A DNA stretch of 64,000 nucleotides from Aegilops tauschii subsp. strangulata (lineage: Eukaryota > Streptophyta > Magnoliopsida > Poales > Poaceae), in assembly GCF_002575655.3 (NCBI RefSeq), contig NC_053039.3:378983633-379047632 (forward strand), given 5' to 3'. Of the stretch, positions 1-12,190 are shown in pieces (position 1 is the first letter of the stretch; every line of letters begins with the position of its first letter). The notes beneath the pieces are model-generated. The model did not search any database. It had not been told where the DNA came from and saw nothing but the letters and a program-made list of their open reading frames with translations. A program made the position numbers and the translations under genes.

Positions 1-290
1 AGTAGAAAATATAAATAATAATGCATGTTGGGACAACCCACGTTTCCGCTAATTTTAGCCGTGGGCTTGTTCACAATTTTTACGAGGGGATGATTGTTCA
101 TTTAATGGAGGGACTTGTAGTACCAGACTTGAACGATACAAAGTGCGACCTGGCACACCGTAACACCACTTGGAACAAGCGGGTAGCTATCTCAAAAAAA
201 TCAACAACTAAAAAAACCGCGACCCGGCATGTAGTAGTACACAATTTTAAACGATTGTTTTGATGGAGTGAAAAAGGAAAACTACCCCAC
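1..290. other. Upstream flank, no gene seen
   Basis: No coding signature or complete repeat is visible. The stretch ends in the promoter-like sequence that follows and may be distal promoter. Confidence 0.4.
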
Positions 291-294
291 TACG

Positions 295-302
295 TATATA
301 TA
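295..302 (+). promoter_or_regulatory. TATA box candidate
   Basis: An eight-base TATATATA stands in an otherwise GC-balanced flank. About 30 bases downstream begins a C/T-rich leader-like stretch (about 325-360), which is the spacing of plant core promoters. No transcript evidence is available. Confidence 0.45.
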
Positions 303-327
303 GGCCGGAGCCTCCGCGCTTGCTTGC

Positions 328-648
328 TAGGGTTGCTCTATTCACACACTCTCATCCTCTCCAGATCTAAATAAGATAGGGGTAGTAACACTGTCTTTCT
401 CCGTTAAAAAAAACTAGCTTTCTATCCTCACCGCTGGTTACAGATCCGGACGTATCCCCCTCCGCCGGTGAAGGGGAGGAGGGGCAGCGTTTAGGCCGTC
501 GTCGACAGCGAGGGAGGAGACCCACTGCCGGCCGCACCGTTATCTCTGGCCGAGCGCCGGCGCGGGAGGTCCTCCGATCCCTTCGTCGTTGCCTGTGGGC
601 GGATCCGGCCTCCTGCCGCCCACCTATCCACATCCCGACGACCTTCAG
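328..648 (+). ncRNA. Possible 5' leader exon of a transcribed locus
   Basis: This GC-rich, CT-rich segment follows the TATA box and ends at a good donor, CAG followed by GTATAT (649 on). No ATG lies on the + strand before the donor, so if transcribed it would be a 5'-UTR or non-coding exon. It may be exon 1 of the repeated-module locus at 3.3-5.4 kb, or the surviving promoter of a gene disrupted by the MITEs that follow. The call rests only on signals. Confidence 0.3.
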
Positions 649-815
649 GTATATCTTCCTTCGAAACCGCCTTAGCTCTACTTCCCCAGCTCGCTACGTC
701 GCTGCATGTGCATGATTTTCTACCTCTCAGCCCCTCTCGATCGGATGGTCCAACGTCACATATTTTTTTCTTCTATTGTTAGAGGTAAAGCTACTTCATG
801 GAGTCGAATCTTGTA

Positions 816-917
816 CTCCCTCCGTCCGAAAATACTTGTAATTGAAATGGATGTATCTAGATGTATTTTAGTTCTAGACACATCCTTTTGATGACAAGTA
901 ATTCCGGACGGAGGGAG
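816..917. mobile_element. Stowaway-type MITE (Tc1/mariner)
   Basis: The 102-bp element begins CTCCCTCCGTCCG and ends with its reverse complement CGGACGGAGGGAG. It is flanked on both sides by the TA dinucleotide (814-815 and 918-919). The start and the interior, with a near-palindromic centre around a TCTAGA-like motif, match the common Triticeae Stowaway families. It is non-coding and would depend on a mariner transposase elsewhere. Confidence 0.93.
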
Positions 918-920
918 TAC

Positions 921-1277
921 TTGGTTCAAACAAGAAATAAAGTGGGGGTGGGGGAATTTAGTATGTACATCGGACATGGTACAAACAGGAAGGAAAGGGG
1001 GTGAAAGTAGTACAGACTGGTCATCCAACTGGTCTCTTGGTCGAAAAGGGAAATATAGGGGTAACGCTGTACAGAGTGGTATGACCAGGACTAGATTTGC
1101 TATCCACACATAGGAGTAGGTGGCTAGAGTGAACAAAAATGGTACCAACCCAGATATGTTTCTTGGATGTTTGTTTCTCGGGGCAACAAACTATGAATCA
1201 CCACTTTATGCCCCTGTTTACGTACATGGTTCTGGACTGCTAGTGCACCCACTGTCCCATGCCCTTATACCAAATAT
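921..1277. other. Spacer without recognised gene
   Basis: Nothing codes here on either strand. The 130-codon minus-strand open frame over this area runs into the Stowaway element and has no recognisable domain. Confidence 0.4.
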
Positions 1278-2309
1278 TTAGGCTCCGTTCGGAATAAAGG
1301 GGCAGAAAACATAGGTCTTGATGAAAATAGAGGAATAGGAAAGGAATGTAGGTATAAAACTATGGGAGGAAACTCTCAAGAGAATGTGTTCGGATGGACT
1401 ACGAAATGTACAGATTTGTTTTTATCACTACTAGGAAAAGGCCTGCTTGGCGCACCTGTTTTGCCTACTAATGGCGCACTACAGGTGCACCACTAGCATC
1501 ACGCCATTAGAATTTTTTACTAATGGCGCACCACAGGTGCACCATTAGTATCTATTTTTTTTCGTTTTTTCTTAATCTCGGGTCAATATGCTTAATCTCA
1601 AGTCAAATCACACTCCATGGTCAAACTTCCCGAAAGGTCACCCATCCTCACACTACTCCAGCCCAAGCACGCTTAACTTCAGAGTTCTATCCAACCCCAG
1701 CACCAGCTCACTTCACAGGCACTTGTTGATATATCTAGCATATCAATCCTATTAAACCTTGTTGATGTCTAGGACTTTGTTCATGTTCATGTTCATGAGT
1801 GTTGGTCCATGTTTCAAACTTCCAAAAAATATTTCAAACTTCCCGGTCATATTACGTATCATATTTTGAAAAAAAATCAAAAAAAAAGTTTTTTTGAAAC
1901 CAATTTTTTTCTGTTACTAGTGGCGCACGTAGCAAATGGTGCGCCACTAGTAAGTTTGACTTTTTTTCATTTTCCCCCCTCTAGATCTTAAAAGCTCCAT
2001 ATCTTTCGTTCTGTTAGGTTTTTGGGGATTTTGAAGATGTTGAACGGGGTTTCCCCTAGTTCAATTCGGATGTAACTTTTCGAGTAGATGATTTTTCATA
2101 TATAAAACTTTTTAATCTGAGTTCGTATGCAAAAGTTATGCCCATTTTACAAATTCCAGAGAGATTTTGCAAATAAAGTCGAAATTCATATTTGTAAATT
2201 TTTCCAACAACTAGACCACATATCACATGGGAAACTTATTTTATTTTATTTTTTTGACATTTCCATCATTTTCTTTTATTTTTTCTAAAACTGAAAAGGC
2301 AGTCCACGG

Positions 2310-2321
2310 GGGGGGGGGGGC
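2310..2321 (+). repeat. Poly-G run
   Basis: About 12 consecutive G within the non-autonomous CACTA; length is likely unstable or prone to sequencing error. Confidence 0.7.
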
Positions 2322-2347
2322 ATTCGGTGGAATTTTTGGGCAAAGTT

Positions 2348-2768
2348 AGTAATGGCGCACCGTGGGTGTGGTGCGCCATTACTAGTTAAAACTAGTAATG
2401 GCGCACCACACCCACGGTGCGCCATTACTAACTTTGAAAAAAAATTGTTAGTAGTGGCGCACCGAGGGTGTGGTGCGCCATTACTAGTTTTTAACTAGTA
2501 ATGGCGCACTGTCCCCTGGTGCGCCATTACTAGTTGTGAAAAAAATGATAGTAATGGCGCACCGAGGGTGTGGTGCGCCATTACTAGTTAAACTAGTAAT
2601 GGCGCACTATCCCCTGGTGTGCCATTACTAGTTTTGAAAAAAAAATTGTTAGTAGTGGCGCACCGTGGATGTGGTGTGCCATTAGTATTTGGACACTAAT
2701 GGCGTACCAACACATGGTGCGCCATTAGTATATAGTAGTGGCGCACCACATGTGTGGTGCGCCATTAG
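2348..2768. repeat. Subterminal inverted-repeat array of the CACTA
   Basis: The motif TAATGGCGCACC and its complement GGTGCGCCATTA alternate about every 35-60 bp, many pairs bounded by ACTAGT. Adjacent copies form potential hairpins with short loops. The same motif occurs near the left end (about 1470-1545 and 1918-1950). Subterminal repeats of this kind bind the element's DNA-binding transposition protein in characterised CACTA elements; the role here is inferred. Confidence 0.8.
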
Positions 2769-3281
2769 TGTCCATATTATCTATAGCCCTTTTCCTAGTA
2801 GTGTTTAGAGTAGCATGCTTGGCAGTATGAGATGCTATTTGTTTATTCAGCTGCACAGTGACTACTCTTGTCCTCACCTCACGTACCACACATAGGTTGA
2901 TTTTTTATTCCGGCAACACAGCACAGCAACCTGTCTAACGCATGGCAGCGAGCACCTGCCTCGGGCTTCCGCCCAAAAAATGAGCAGCGCGTGGATGTTT
3001 CTAATCCTATGGAATCAGTACTACCAGACTAGCTTTCCTATGAAACACTATTCACCTTTCCAGTGTTCCGAACGGTTGGAAGGGAAAGAATACCGTAGGA
3101 ATTGTGTTCCTATGAAAATCCTGCACCAAACCTGTGAACCGAAGGCAGCCTTAGCTGTTCTTAATCTAATGTCCCTGGTAAAAATGAAGCCATGCCACTG
3201 TTATAAGCCATGACAAGTTTAGCCAAATGTTTTTGCTGTAATTGTTTGAGACTCTGACTGTTTCCTCTGTGCCTTTTTGTG

Positions 3282-5450
3282 CAAACAGGGATATCCAATT
3301 CACTTGGTTGCTGTTGTGACCTTTTGGTGCACTGGACAAAACTCTTCTTAAAAGAAGTGACTTTTGTGCTGTTTAACTGGAATGTCAGAATGGAACAGTT
3401 GGTTCATTTTGGTGGAACTGCACAAAGGGAGATCTGTGTTCCAATCCTCATCATCCATATTGGCGCCATAACCTTCCTTTAGGTAAGAATGATATTTAAT
3501 GCATGTGTTCATCTCTATTTTCCGACTGCCATGAGAAAATAATGCTGTTTTTTACTAGTACACTTGTACTCCCTCACTGACAAAACCAATTCTGAATTAG
3601 AAGGCCAATCATGTACTTGGTTTCACCAACTGGTGAGGAGAAAGAGAAACAGAGCATGAAGAGGAAGAAGAAGAAGAAGAATAAACAGTGGCAAGGCGAT
3701 CTTGCTGAAGCCAGAGGCCTCAGTCGAGGCCATTCAAGGGCTCCGGCAATGACTACCTTACATGTGAGACGATCCTGCAGGGAGCCCTTCCATTTTCGCT
3801 GTCTCGCTTAATTAATTAGGAGTACTTAAGTACCACTAATTTATTACTGCCTAATTTTCCTATTGGAGTTAAACAAATCTTTAGTAGGACCCTATGCTGA
3901 ATCATGTACGTGTGTATGTTTGTCTATGGAGGTGAATCATGTGGTGGAGCAGGGAGGGAATATTATTAGTGTCGTGACATAATAGTGCTATTGTTTTGCA
4001 TGTCAATTTATTGCCATTGGTTCAATGAGGCAATGTTTTGCGTATTGTCCATCATGAATTTGATGCTACTGTTTGAGTAATATGCTAATGTCTTCCTATC
4101 CTTTCTCACTAAGCTATTGAAGGTTTCACCTTGTTCCTACTTGTGCAAACAGGGATCGTGTTGTGCCAATCATACATTTTAGTGGAATTACACAAGACAA
4201 TACAATGAACTGTATCCCAGCCAATGCTTTAACTCTACTGGAAGTTCTTGATAATCTTTCGATATAATCTCAGCACTGGTAAACAAGAGTGATTTCAACC
4301 ATACATTTGAAGTGCACAAAAATATATACTATTGTGTGATTCCAGTGAGTGCTTTATCATCTCTTATGGGACTACATGAATAAGCTTTTTTTCTCAGGTT
4401 GGTACCGGCCTAAGGCCTTCATCCATATTAGTTTGCTGTCATCTCTATTTGTATCTTGCTACTGTCATGAGAAACTCCTTTATCTTTGCACGTTAAAGTT
4501 TTGCAACCTATGATAAATGGCAATTCTTTGAGTGTTGAGTTGAGCTAATTGGCACTGATTAAATAAACTAATACCTCTCTTTAAGCAAGACTACTATGTT
4601 GCTAACTTTACCCATTAAGATAATGAGGGTGCTTCTATTTGTTAGTGTATGTTTCATCAACTAGTCCCACTATTACAGTAATCTCACTCTCTCAATATAT
4701 GTGCCAACAGGAATGCTCGATTTTGGTGGAACTGCACAAAAACTTTGGGTGCTTCATTGCCTCGACAGCTTCCGTCCTTTCCTGTCATTCGCTAATCTCC
4801 GCTTGCTTTCTTCCTTTGCTGTCAGTCGCTTGGCTTATCTCGGCTTCCAGTCAAAGGAAATAGTAATTGATATGCTACCTCACACAGGTTGGTACTGGTC
4901 TTTATCCTGATTATTGTGCCTGTCATATGTATTGGTAATTTGGTATTGTGCTACTGTTTGCCGATTTCATAAAGGAGTAATTTGGAGCCTGAACTCGCAG
5001 GCAAATCATTACATCGGGTGATTTCAGTAGAACTGCACAAAATGATCAGATGGACAGGTACTTATGTTGCTGCTATGTACACCAAAGTTCACTCAGACAA
5101 GCATCGATGTTGACAAGAAGTGCCTATATTCATTTGAGTATCAACCGGCGTCAACCAATTGTCAAACTCCAAGTATTAGGAGAGTGAACGCGAAAAATAT
5201 TGCTTGGTGCATAGCCCAGAAAAACGCAGTCCAGTCTTTGGTCCCAACTTGTGCGTTTTGGTTATCGGCACATATGGTAGCGAACTATATGGCATGGAGT
5301 CTAAAGATTCCAGACAAGTTGGTTGACGCATATATTCATCTGGCACTTAATCAGTCTGCACGCCAAGGATGCTCCATTTCAATTGAACTGCACAAAAATT
5401 TGGGTGGTTCATTTTCTCAACCGCCTCCTTTCTCGTGTGCAATGTAGAAT
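3282..5450 (+). ncRNA. Repeated-module locus, possible non-coding transcript
   Basis: A short module containing GAACTGCACAAA or a close variant recurs at about 3412, 4181, 4303, 4725, 5026 and 5383. At least three copies follow an intron-end-like sequence: a pyrimidine tract then GTGCAAACAG (3280-3288, 4143-4151) or GTGCCAACAG (4701-4710). One candidate exon (3289-3481) ends at TTTAG with donor GTAAGAA. The frames through it carry stops and no domain is recognisable, so coding is not supported. It could be a spliced long non-coding RNA with duplicated exons, or a decayed gene, possibly driven by the promoter at 295. Exon limits are tentative. Confidence 0.3.
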
Positions 5451-5549
5451 TTTGGCGAGATACAGGACCAAGATGAGCCAGTAAACTAGTTGGATGAAAG
5501 TAGTGGCCAAGTTGCTCAAACCTCCCTCGGCACGAGGCCACTATTTGAG

Positions 5550-6409
5550 GATAAACCTACAAGCAAAGTTCAGATTGTCTGTGCTGCCTCTTATGTACTC
5601 GAAAGTTTACTCGTACAAGAACTAATTTTAGCAAGAAGTACCTCCGATTGAACACCATTTACCAGTCTGTACCCTAGGTAATTAAAGTTCGTCCATGGAT
5701 CATATTGGCTGTGATCTCAATCATTTGGATGCATAAACATACTGAACATGTGTATATCTGAATCTTTTTGCGAATTATGTATGAATATTGTCGTGTGATC
5801 TATCAATCATTTGGATGCATAGATATGCTGGGCTTGTGTATATATGAATCTTTTGAGTTGTTGATAGTGAATGTCGGCTATGAATATGAATGTGTCCTGT
5901 GAACCTGAGTTTGATATGAATGTTTACCTTTTCTGTTGTATTTGTGTGTGAACTTGTTAGTATGCCTACTATGGGGTATAAAACGCAGGTCTCTTATAAA
6001 AGTAATGATGTGTCCAATTTATGTTTTCCCTTCTAACCACATTATATTCTCATATTTATATTATTACTATTATCGTATATTTTATAGAGACTTATATATA
6101 CATTATAAAAACATCCCACGTGTTATTAACTTATAAAAGAAAATGTTTAACGGAAGTTGGCAAGGAAATCCTGGTTGTTTTTGACTCACAGGCAAGGAAA
6201 ATCCTGGTGATTGCGTACAAAAGCTTGCGAAGATTTTAAGGACCAATTTAATAATAACGCGCTCATTTTTATTTTGAGCAATAACTCGCTAATTTCTTAA
6301 TTATATATATATATATAATGTGTCTCTCCGGTTTATTCTTTGATATTAATTGCTCCTTCTAACATAACATTATATATATAACGAGCCCACCTAATACGTG
6401 TATTTCAAG
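5550..6409. other. AT-rich spacer with a diverged direct repeat
   Basis: No gene is visible. A segment of about 53 bp starting TCAATCATTTGGATGCAT (near 5716) is repeated with substitutions near 5804. An AT run lies at about 6302-6318. The stretch leads into repeats resembling the internal part of CACTA A. Confidence 0.45.
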
Positions 6410-7954
6410 GAAGTGCAAATGGGCTGGGATTTCTTAGAAAATATAAATGGGCCTGATTGACGCGAAATTATTTGTTCACCCAGCCCAGCAAATGGACTGT
6501 ACATTCTAGAAAACATGGGTTAAATATATGCCACATTTTTGCAGGCTGACATGTGGGCGAATAGGTCGAAGCCTAGGCAGGGCATTGTCAACATGGTCAA
6601 CAAATGATTGTGTCATCCACATCCATTGGATTTATATCCAACGGCCGGCATGCACCTTCAATCTCTCGTCTTCTTCCTCCAGCGTCGCCGGGACCGCCTG
6701 GTCCGGCCTCCGGCGGCTAGCGGCTCTGCTTAGCACGCATCGCTGCGAAGCGCTACCCCACCGCCGGCTAGGCTATCCCTCCATCCCTCGACACCTCTTG
6801 TTATTCTCCACAGACTACAGCCCCACGCTGCAATAGAACCAGTTATAACCCTTCTCCTCCTCTCAATCTGCGACTCCACTGCCGCGTTTTCCCATCTCCG
6901 AGTCGTTCCCGTCCGGGGCCTCGCCGTCGTCCACTGCCTCGCTGCGTTCGGTGCGGCGTGGTCAACAAACGGGAGTCATCGGAAGAGGACTGTACGTGGA
7001 GATCCTGACGGCTGGGACCCGCGAGGTCCATGGTCGCACGCAAGGAAAGTTCCTCCTTATTAAGCTGAAAAAATGTTTCCTCCACCTGACAGCTAGGACC
7101 CACCGGCTGTATCTTCGCACGGAAGGAAGTGCCTCCTTGTTTTGCGAAAAAAATTATTCATCCCGTTGACAGCTGGGGCCCATTAGATTTGGTGACTGAC
7201 TTATGGGCCTACTAAGCGGACGTGTACGCACGGCTTTGTCAACTTAATCAACAAATGATTCTAGCAGCTGGACCGTTGGATGTTAATCCAACAGCCGTGC
7301 TCCTTCTTCAACCTCTGTTCTTGCTCCTGTCTCCCATGGGCGGCACCGCGGCTGTGCTGCCGCGCACCCGAACCAGTGAAGTTTCCCACTCCTCTCCATC
7401 TGCGACTCCACTGCCCCGTCTTCCCCATCTCCGGGTCGTTCGAGTCTGGGTGCGCTCGGCACGGTGTGGTCAACGTGGTCAACAACCGACAGTCATCGGA
7501 AGATGACTGTATGTGAAAGGCTGACAGTGGGGACGCACCACGCCCATGGACGCATGCATGCAACGGAACGCGGCGAGGTCAACGTGGTCAAGGAACGACT
7601 TCCATCGGAAGTATACTGTACGTGGAGAGTCTCAGCTGGGTCCACGGCCGCAGCAAGTAAGTGCCTCCTTATTACGCGGAAAATAATGATTCCTCCAACT
7701 GACAGCAGGGACCCACTGGACGGGCCACCGTATTTTGCAAAAAAATGTTTGCCCCCTGACTGCTGGGACCCACCTGACGGGCCACCGTATTTCGCGAAAA
7801 AAAAGTTCCCCCCGCTGTCAGCTCGGACCCACCGGAAGTGCCTCCTTATTACGCACAAAAAAATGAATACTCCCCCGGCTAGCTGGGACCCACCTTGGTG
7901 GGAGGCTGACTGACTTGTGGGCCTACTAAGTTGACAGGGACGAAGGGCTTTGTC

Positions 7955-8811
7955 TGTTGGGGAACGTAGCAGAAATTCAAAATTTTCCTACGTGTCACCA
8001 AGATCAATCTAGGAGATGCTAGCAACGAGAGGCGAGGAGTGCATCTACATACCCTTGTAGATCGCGAGCGGAAGCGTTCAAGAGAATGGGGTTGATGGAG
8101 TCGTACTCATCGTGATCCAAATCACCGATGATCCTAGCGCCGAACGGATGGCACCTCCGCGTTCAACACACGTACGGAGCAGCGACGTCTCCTCCTTCTT
8201 GATCCAGCAAGTCACTTTACTCGTACCGTAACGCATGATCCCGTGGCTAACTCCTTAGTCACATTGAGCTCATTATGATGATGCATTACCGAGTGGGCCC
8301 AGAGATACCTCTCCGTCATATGGAGTGACAAATCCCAGTCTCGATTCGTGCCAACCCAACAGACACTTTCGGAGATACCTGTAGTGCACCTTTATAGCCA
8401 CCCAGTTACGTTCTGACGTTTGGTACACCCAAAGCATGCCTACGGTATCCGGGAGTTGCACAATCTCATGGTCTAAGGAAATGATACTTGACATTAGAAA
8501 AGCTCTAGCAAACGAACTACACGATCTTGTGCTATGCATAGGATTGGGTCTTGTCCATCACATCATTCTCCTAATGATGTGATCCCGTTATCAATGACAT
8601 CCAATGTCCATGGTTAGGAAACCATAACCATCTATTGATCAACGAGCTAGTCAACTAGAGGCTTACTAGGGATATGTTGTGGTCTATGTATTCACACATG
8701 TATTACGGTTTCCAGTTAATACAATTATAGCATGAACAACAAACAATTATCATGAACAAGGAAATACAATAATAACCATTTTATTATTGCCTCTAGGCCA
8801 TATTTCCAACA
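7955..8811 (-). mobile_element. Copia solo LTR (WIS/Angela/BARE-1 type), shortened
   Basis: On the minus strand it starts TGTTGGAAATATGGCC and on the plus strand it begins TGTTGGGGAACGTAGC, the hallmark ends of the WIS/Angela/BARE-1 group. TTGTC flanks both sides (7950-7954, 8812-8816). At 857 bp it is about half the usual 1.7-1.8 kb LTR, so an internal piece is missing, perhaps near 8210. It arose by LTR-LTR recombination after insertion into CACTA A. Confidence 0.92.
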
Positions 8812-11539
8812 TTGTCAACTTAGTCAATATGAACAATTCTAGCTCCAGTGACCGTACGATGTCCATCCAACGGCTGTAGTGCTTCTTCAACCTCTGGTCT
8901 TCTTGCTCCAGCCGCCCAAAGCAGCGTCGGTCGTGCCGCATGCTCCTGCCTCCCTTGGCCGGCTGTGCTGTCGCGGAGGCCTCGCCGCCCCCTACTATTC
9001 CCACCGCTGGCCAGGCCCTGCGGCGACGGCAACCTCACACCGCAGCCGAACCAGTGAACCCTCGTACTCCTCTCCGTGCGGGCTTCCACTGCCGCGTCTT
9101 CCCCGGCTCCACATCGTCCCCTTCCTAGGCCTCACCGTGGTGCTCTCCGCGCAGCGTGGTCAATGTGGTCAAGGAACGACTTCCATCGGAAGAGTACTGT
9201 ACGTGGAGAAGCTGACAGCTGGGTCCACGGCCACAGCCCAGTTTTTTTGTGATTTGCCAAGTAAGTCGCTTTGTCAGGCCTGTTGGGCTGCAAATCTTTC
9301 AAGACAAGGAGAGCTTTCATTCGGCTAGCCGAGAAAATGGCCCATCAGTAATGAGAAATGGGTTGTACATTTTTAAAACACATCAAACCGGCAATTAGTT
9401 TCAAATATCTTTTTTTCATTTTGAGATTTTAAATTACATTAATTTTTATGCGTGGAGAATTTGTTGGATTTTATATTGATATACAATTATTTTTAAAATC
9501 AGTTTGAATGTGAGTCGAAATTTCGGGATTAAAAACAGTTCGGACCGCACCGAAATATGGAAAATTTTGTATAATTTTTTAACCGTGGCCACAATATGGG
9601 CTGTAATGCTAACAAAAAGAATATGGGCTCCAAAAAAACCTTAATAATTAGCAAATGGGCTGTAAATTATTAGAAATAATGGCAGATGGGTTGTATGCTG
9701 TTTTCCATAGATTTGAGGCTTTCCTAAAAAAAGGGTTGACGCACAAGCAGTGACTATTGGATGGCCATCCAACGGCCGTCGTGCTTCTTCAATCTCTGCT
9801 CTTCCTGCTCCAGCCACTCAAACAAGCGCCGGCGGGACTGCCTGCTCCCTCCTCCCCGCGGCCGGCTCTACTGCCGTGCAGGCCTCACCGCCCCACCGTA
9901 CTCCCATCGCTGGCCTAGCCATCCCTCTACTCACCCACACCTGCTGTTATTCTCCGGCGACGGCAGACGAACCAGTAAACCCTCGTACAGTCGTACTCCC
10001 CTCCGCGTGGGAAACAACTGCCGAGTCTTCCCCGCCTCCGTGTCGTTCCCTTACTAGGCCTCGCCGTCGTCCACCGCCCTGGTGCTCTCGGTGTGGCCTG
10101 GTCAACGTGGTCAACGACCGACATGCATCTGAAGTGGACTGTACGTGGAGAGGCCGACAGCTGGGTCCACGGCCGCACGCAAGGAAATGCCTCCTTATTA
10201 CGTGCAAAATAATGATTCCTCCACTTGACATCAGGGACCCACCGAAAGGGCCTCTGTATTTCGCGAAAAAACGTTACCGCCGCTGACAGCTCGAACCCAC
10301 CAGCTATATCTTCGCACGCAAGGAAGTGCCTCCTTATTACGCACAAAAAAATGAATACTCCCCCTGTTAGCTGGGACCTAGTATAGTGGCAGGCTGACTT
10401 GTGGGCCTACTAAGTTGACGGGGACGGAGGGCTTTGTCAACTTAGTCAATATGCACGATTCTAGCTCCAGTGACCGTACGATGTCCATCCAACGGCCGTA
10501 GTGCTTCTTCAACCTCTGGTCTTCTTGCTCCAGCCGCCCAAACCAGCGCCGGTCGTGCCTCGTGCTCCTGCCTCCCGTGGCCGGCTACGATGCGGTGGAG
10601 GCCTCACCGCCCCTACTACTCCCACCGCTGGCCAGGCCATCCCTCTACTCACCCACACCCCCTATTATTCTGCGGCGACGGCAGCCTCACACCACAGCGA
10701 ACCAGTGAACCCTCGTACTCCTCTACGCGTGGGCATCCACTGTCGCGTCTTCCCCGGCTCCGCGTCATCCCCTTCCTAGGCCTCGCCGTCGTCCACCGCC
10801 CTGGTGCTCTCGGCGCGGCGTGGTCAACGTGGTCAAGGAACGGCTTCCATCGGACGTGGACTGTACGTGGAGAGGCTGACAGCTGGGTCCACGGCTGAAG
10901 CAAGGAAGTGCCTCCTTATTACGTGCAAAATAATTATTCCTCCACCTGACAGCGGGGACCCACCGTACGGGCCAACGTATTTCGCAAAAAAATGTTTGCG
11001 CCTGACTGCTGGGACCCACCAGCTACATCTTCGCACACAAGGAAGTGCGTCCGGGCAAAAAAAACGATTCGCCCCCCTAACTGCTGGGACCCACCAGCTA
11101 CATCTTCGCAGGCAAGGAAGTGCCTGACAGTCGGGACCCACCTGGTCGAAGCGTACGTAGCGTTGTCATTCTAGTCGTGAACGTGTACGTACATATATAC
11201 TGGTGGATGTAGAGGCGCGTACGTGTCGTAGTAGAGGCGCGCACGTAGCATGTACATGTACGTACAGCGGCCAGGGTGCAAGAAAGAAATACGGCCACGT
11301 ATGTGTACATACGGGCGGGGTCTCGAACGCGTACTCGCGCATACGTACGGCCAGGGCTCGTGTACATGGCTGGATCGGAACGGAGAAACAGCGTCTTCGT
11401 CGTGTTCATGGGGAGGCAACGGAATGCGTCGTGTTCATCGGGAGGCAACGGAACGCGTGGGAGCCAACCGGCTGGGTCAGAACGGAATGTGTGGTCGTGT
11501 TCATCGGGAGGACTTGGACGGAACATGCGATGGAAACGA

Positions 11540-11870
11540 GGCCTGGTGTACCGCACAACGGAGGAAACGGAACTCCTACGTTCAGAACGGGGTCCTGTTG
11601 ATCGAGAGGGGTGTGGTGTACCGCAAAACGCAGGAAACGGACCTCCTACGGTCGAAACGGGGGTCCTGTTGATCGGGAGGGGTGTGGCGTACCGCAAAAC
11701 GGACGAAACGGACCTCCTACGGTCGAAACGGGGGTCCTGTTGATCGGGAGGGGTGTGGCATACCGCAAAACGGACGAAACGGACCTCCTACGGTCGAAAC
11801 GGGGGTCCTGTTCATCGGGAGGGGTGTGGCGTACCGCAAAACGGGACTCCACGGGATACTGTTCATCTCC
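11540..11870. repeat. 71-bp tandem array in CACTA A
   Basis: About four to five units contain GGGTCCTGTTGATCGGGAGG, a CCGCAAAACGGA block and CCTACGGTCGAAACG. The period is about 71 bp, so not a codon multiple, yet all three frames stay open through much of it, which produces long spurious ORFs. The same unit is present inverted in CACTA B at 38474-38870. Confidence 0.85.
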
Positions 11871-11919
11871 ACCGTCGACCTCCTCCAGCCTCCACGGGCT
11901 ACCGTCGACCTCCTCCAGC

Positions 11920-12190
11920 CTCCACGGGCTCCTGTTCATCCAGCCTCCACCGCGCGCTACTCCACCGGCTACTGTTCAACCACCCCTCCACGGGCACCCC
12001 TCCACCGTCTACTGTTCATCCAGCCCTCCACACCATGGGGTCCTGTTCAACCACCCGTCCACGGGCACCCCTCCACCGTCTACTGTTCATCCAGCCCTCC
12101 ACCACACCATGTGGTCCTGTTCATCCAGAGGCAACGCCACCGCTCACTGTTCATCCAAACCCCCCCACAACGCTCACTGTTCATCCCAGA
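11920..12190. repeat. GTTCATC-rich short repeat array in CACTA A
   Basis: Units of roughly 25-60 bp contain CTGTTCATCCAGCC and CCCTCCACCGTCTACTGTTC. They lie between the 71-bp array and the conserved terminal 400 bp. CACTA B has the same block inverted at about 38130-38460. These are candidate binding sites for the element's DNA-binding protein by analogy with other CACTA elements. Confidence 0.7.

Larger units (their letters stand above)
1426..2803. mobile_element. Non-autonomous CACTA transposon nested in the MITE
   Basis: The element starts CACTACTAGGAAAAGGC and ends with the inverse, GCCCTTTTCCTAGTAGTG. Flanking triplets are TAT and TTT, an imperfect 3-bp duplication. It is 1.38 kb with no transposase. 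The interior has AT-rich unique DNA and, from about 2345, an array of inverted repeats of a TAATGGCGCAC motif. It must be mobilised in trans. It is a different family from CACTA A and B, whose termini read CACTACAAAAAAA. Confidence 0.9.
1281..3150. mobile_element. Tourist-like (PIF/Harbinger) MITE, interrupted
   Basis: The terminal repeats are GGCTCCGTTCGG at 1281 and the inverse of GGCTGCCTTCGG ending at 3150 (10 of 12 match). TTA flanks both ends (1278-1280, 3151-3153), the target duplication typical of PIF/Harbinger. Without the CACTA inserted at 1426-2803 the element is about 490 bp and non-coding. Tourist elements often have GG...TTCGG termini, so superfamily assignment is fairly safe; the family is not identified. 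Confidence 0.7.

Noticed and set aside
367..633. 88-codon minus-strand ORF
   Set aside because: Antisense to the leader-like exon; GC-rich shadow.
7464..7913. 149-codon ORF with repeated Asp-Pro-Pro motifs
   Set aside because: Translation of the TGGGACCCACC repeats of CACTA A.
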